Assembly (NCBI GenBank): GCA_025667525.1
Contig: CM046877.1
Location: forward strand, 619,580,580 to 619,644,579
DNA: 64,000 bases
Reading direction: 5' to 3'
DNA from: Glebionis coronaria
Taxonomy: Eukaryota; Streptophyta; Magnoliopsida; Asterales; Asteraceae
How positions within the stretch are numbered: position 1 is the first letter of the stretch; the number at the start of each line of letters is the position of its first letter. The notes under the pieces were generated by a model. It searched no databases. It was not told the origin of the DNA and saw only the letters and a list, made by a program, of their open reading frames with translations. The position numbers and the translations under genes were made by a program. This document shows, in pieces, positions 62,601 to 64,000 of this stretch.

Positions 62601-63565
62601 ACTGGCAGGAAGGAGTACTTCTATATAAAAAAAAATAAAAAAAAAAAAGTTTTTTTAAAAATCCTTTATTATATTCTTTTAATCATTTAATTAGTTTAAA
62701 TTGTTTTTAATTCATAAAAAATTGTTAAAAAGTCGAAAAAAATTGATTCTTTTTTTTTAAAAATTTTCTTTTATCATTTCGGACTTAGGAATATATATTT
62801 TTATTTTTATTTTTATATTTTAAATTTATAGTTTTTAGAATTAGTTGCAAATTTAATTAGTTTTTATTAAATTGTTTTGTCTTTTAGTGTAAAAACATTA
62901 CTTTTTCAACTTTTTAAAATTTTCTACTGTTTAGTAATATAAAATAGGATTTTTAAAATAGTAAGTTTATTTTTATCATTATTTTATTAATTTTTATCAT
63001 TATTTTAGTTTAAAAATTGTTTTTAGCCTTTAAAAAATAAAAAAATAGTTTTAAAATTTTAGGAAAAATACTTTTTAGTCTTTAAATAATATAAGTAACT
63101 TATTAGTTCAATAAAATTATATTTTGGACATTTTGTTAATTATATTTAATTTTAGGGCTTTAATTAGCATTTAAAATTGAATATTTAATTAATAAAAGGT
63201 TTTAAAATATATTTGTTGGATTTTTATTCTTATTTATATTATTTAAGACTTAGTTTAATATTTTAATTAATTTTTAGGTTTTATTTTTAATTTCGTCACG
63301 TTTTACGTAATTACGTTCGCGTTTTACGTAAACGTCGTAGTTTAAATCGTAGTCGTAGCTCGTCTTTAATTTTTCTCTTCTCAACCAAAAACGTCACTAA
63401 TCCAAACATTGTTATTTTATATTTTGGCACATTAATACACACACCTCCTTCGAGAACGAACTTGGAATTTATTCGATTTGTCGGTTTTTCATTAAATCGT
63501 CAAGTTTAATACTTACCGCACTTATACGTTCTTTTTCCTAAAAGACGTATTTACTACACCTATCA
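59657..63565 (+). repeat. 5' LTR (3.9 kb) of an Athila/Tat-clade Gypsy element
   Basis: Begins TGATGAGACTG and ends CACCTATCA, directly before a tRNA-Asp-type primer site. Homologous to the solo LTR at 3269-6869 but clearly diverged. Expected 5-bp target duplication ATTGT (59652-59656); partner beyond the right edge. It lies 87 bp after the Harbinger-type stop codon, so it interrupts that element or gene's 3' region. The interior after 62600 is very AT-rich. No gene inside it. Confidence 0.88.
60756..60763 (+). promoter_or_regulatory. TATA box of the 3.9 kb LTR
   Basis: CTATATAAAGAG, followed by GGTTCTAGTTTTG as in the related LTR (TATA at 4356). Confidence 0.65.
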
Positions 63566-63567
63566 TT

Positions 63568-63587
63568 TGGCGCCGCTGCCGGGGAGG
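63568..63587 (+). other. Primer-binding site, tRNA-Asp type
   Basis: TGGCGCCGCTGCCGGGGAGG starts two bases after the LTR end. It differs by one base early on from TGGCGCCGTTGCCGGGGA, which pairs with the 3' end of plant tRNA-Asp and is characteristic of Athila and Tat/Ogre lineages. Confidence 0.85.
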
Positions 63588-64000
63588 TGTTTTGTGTGCC
63601 ATTTATTAGTATCGTGTTTGTGTGAGTAGTGCGTTTTAACTTTTCATTTTTTGGAAAGCGTGAATATCGTACATACTCATTTTTGTTGTTTTTCATTATT
63701 ATATTATAATATCCAAATAAATCGTGTTTAGTTTTCCTAAATTAAACATAAAACAATCATTTTACTATATTGTAGATATATTGGTTTTCGTTTTTATTAT
63801 GAATATTATTACTATATTGTATTTACGTAAGAACAATAAATATACAAGTACTCCAAAAGCGTGAAAACGCAACCTTGATTAGGGATTTCATCACTCGATC
63901 ATTGTATTCGAATCTAAAGCAAAAGTTTAAAGGCAAAATAGATAAATACTTTCGTGAGGCTTAATTTCAATTAACACAAACTATAAGGTGGGTATAAGGT
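63588..64000 (+). other. Leader of the right-edge Gypsy element, cut by the window
   Basis: Non-coding AT-rich DNA after the primer site; no gag start is reached before the window ends. Confidence 0.6.

Overview
This window is plant nuclear DNA made almost entirely of nested transposable elements. No intact host gene is recognised. The long Copia element carries a large extra ORF after pol, and from memory its wording matches proteins seen in Asteraceae Copia elements (often mis-annotated as longin-like). The chromovirus gag and chromodomain are also of a type common there. A daisy-family (Asteraceae) genome is therefore the best guess; genus cannot be told.

Layout. 1-848: gag start, PBS and 5' LTR of a minus-strand Copia element running off the left edge, inserted in the LTR of a Tekay-type Ty3/Gypsy chromovirus. 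849-29256: that chromovirus (minus strand), with 3' LTR remnant, chromodomain, integrase and RNase H (1443-3263), RT (6875-7618), protease and gag (19634-21609), a long leader, PBS and 5' LTR (26007-29256). It is cut by three groups of insertions. A 3.6 kb solo Gypsy LTR (3269-6869) is flanked by CTTCA repeats. A 12 kb Copia element (7624-19628) has 518-bp LTRs and AGGAA repeats. Two TIR elements (22223-23392 and 23460-25818) sit in TA-dinucleotide arrays of the leader.

29257-44424: a second, badly decayed chromovirus on the plus strand, arranged as truncated internal region, LTR, internal region, LTR. It has a period of about 8.05 kb, as expected from unequal recombination. The Tekay element sits inside the first internal copy. 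44425-51057: plus-strand Athila-type Gypsy remnant with gag end, protease, RT, RNase H, integrase, a non-coding 3' region and a probable 3' LTR. It lies against a decayed LINE-like ORF1 on the minus strand.

51423-58100 is older AT-rich DNA. It holds three Mutator-like MITEs of one family with 9-bp target duplications, one CACTA terminus, a 52-bp tandem duplication, and exon-like remains of an unrecognised minus-strand gene. 58482-59569 is a Myb/SANT-like accessory protein of PIF/Harbinger type, with a frame break in an A-tract. Just downstream a 3.9 kb Gypsy LTR begins (59657-63565), of the same family as the solo LTR, followed by a tRNA-Asp-type primer site and a leader cut by the right edge.

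The coding elements are copy-and-paste retroelements, each with at least one visible break. The most unusual structure is a 21-bp motif, sense GCG(T/C)TGACAAG, in close to 50 copies spread over LTRs, spacer, gag, the integrase-RT linker and the extra ORF of the 12 kb Copia element. Next are the two unrelated TIR elements that share TA-array borders.
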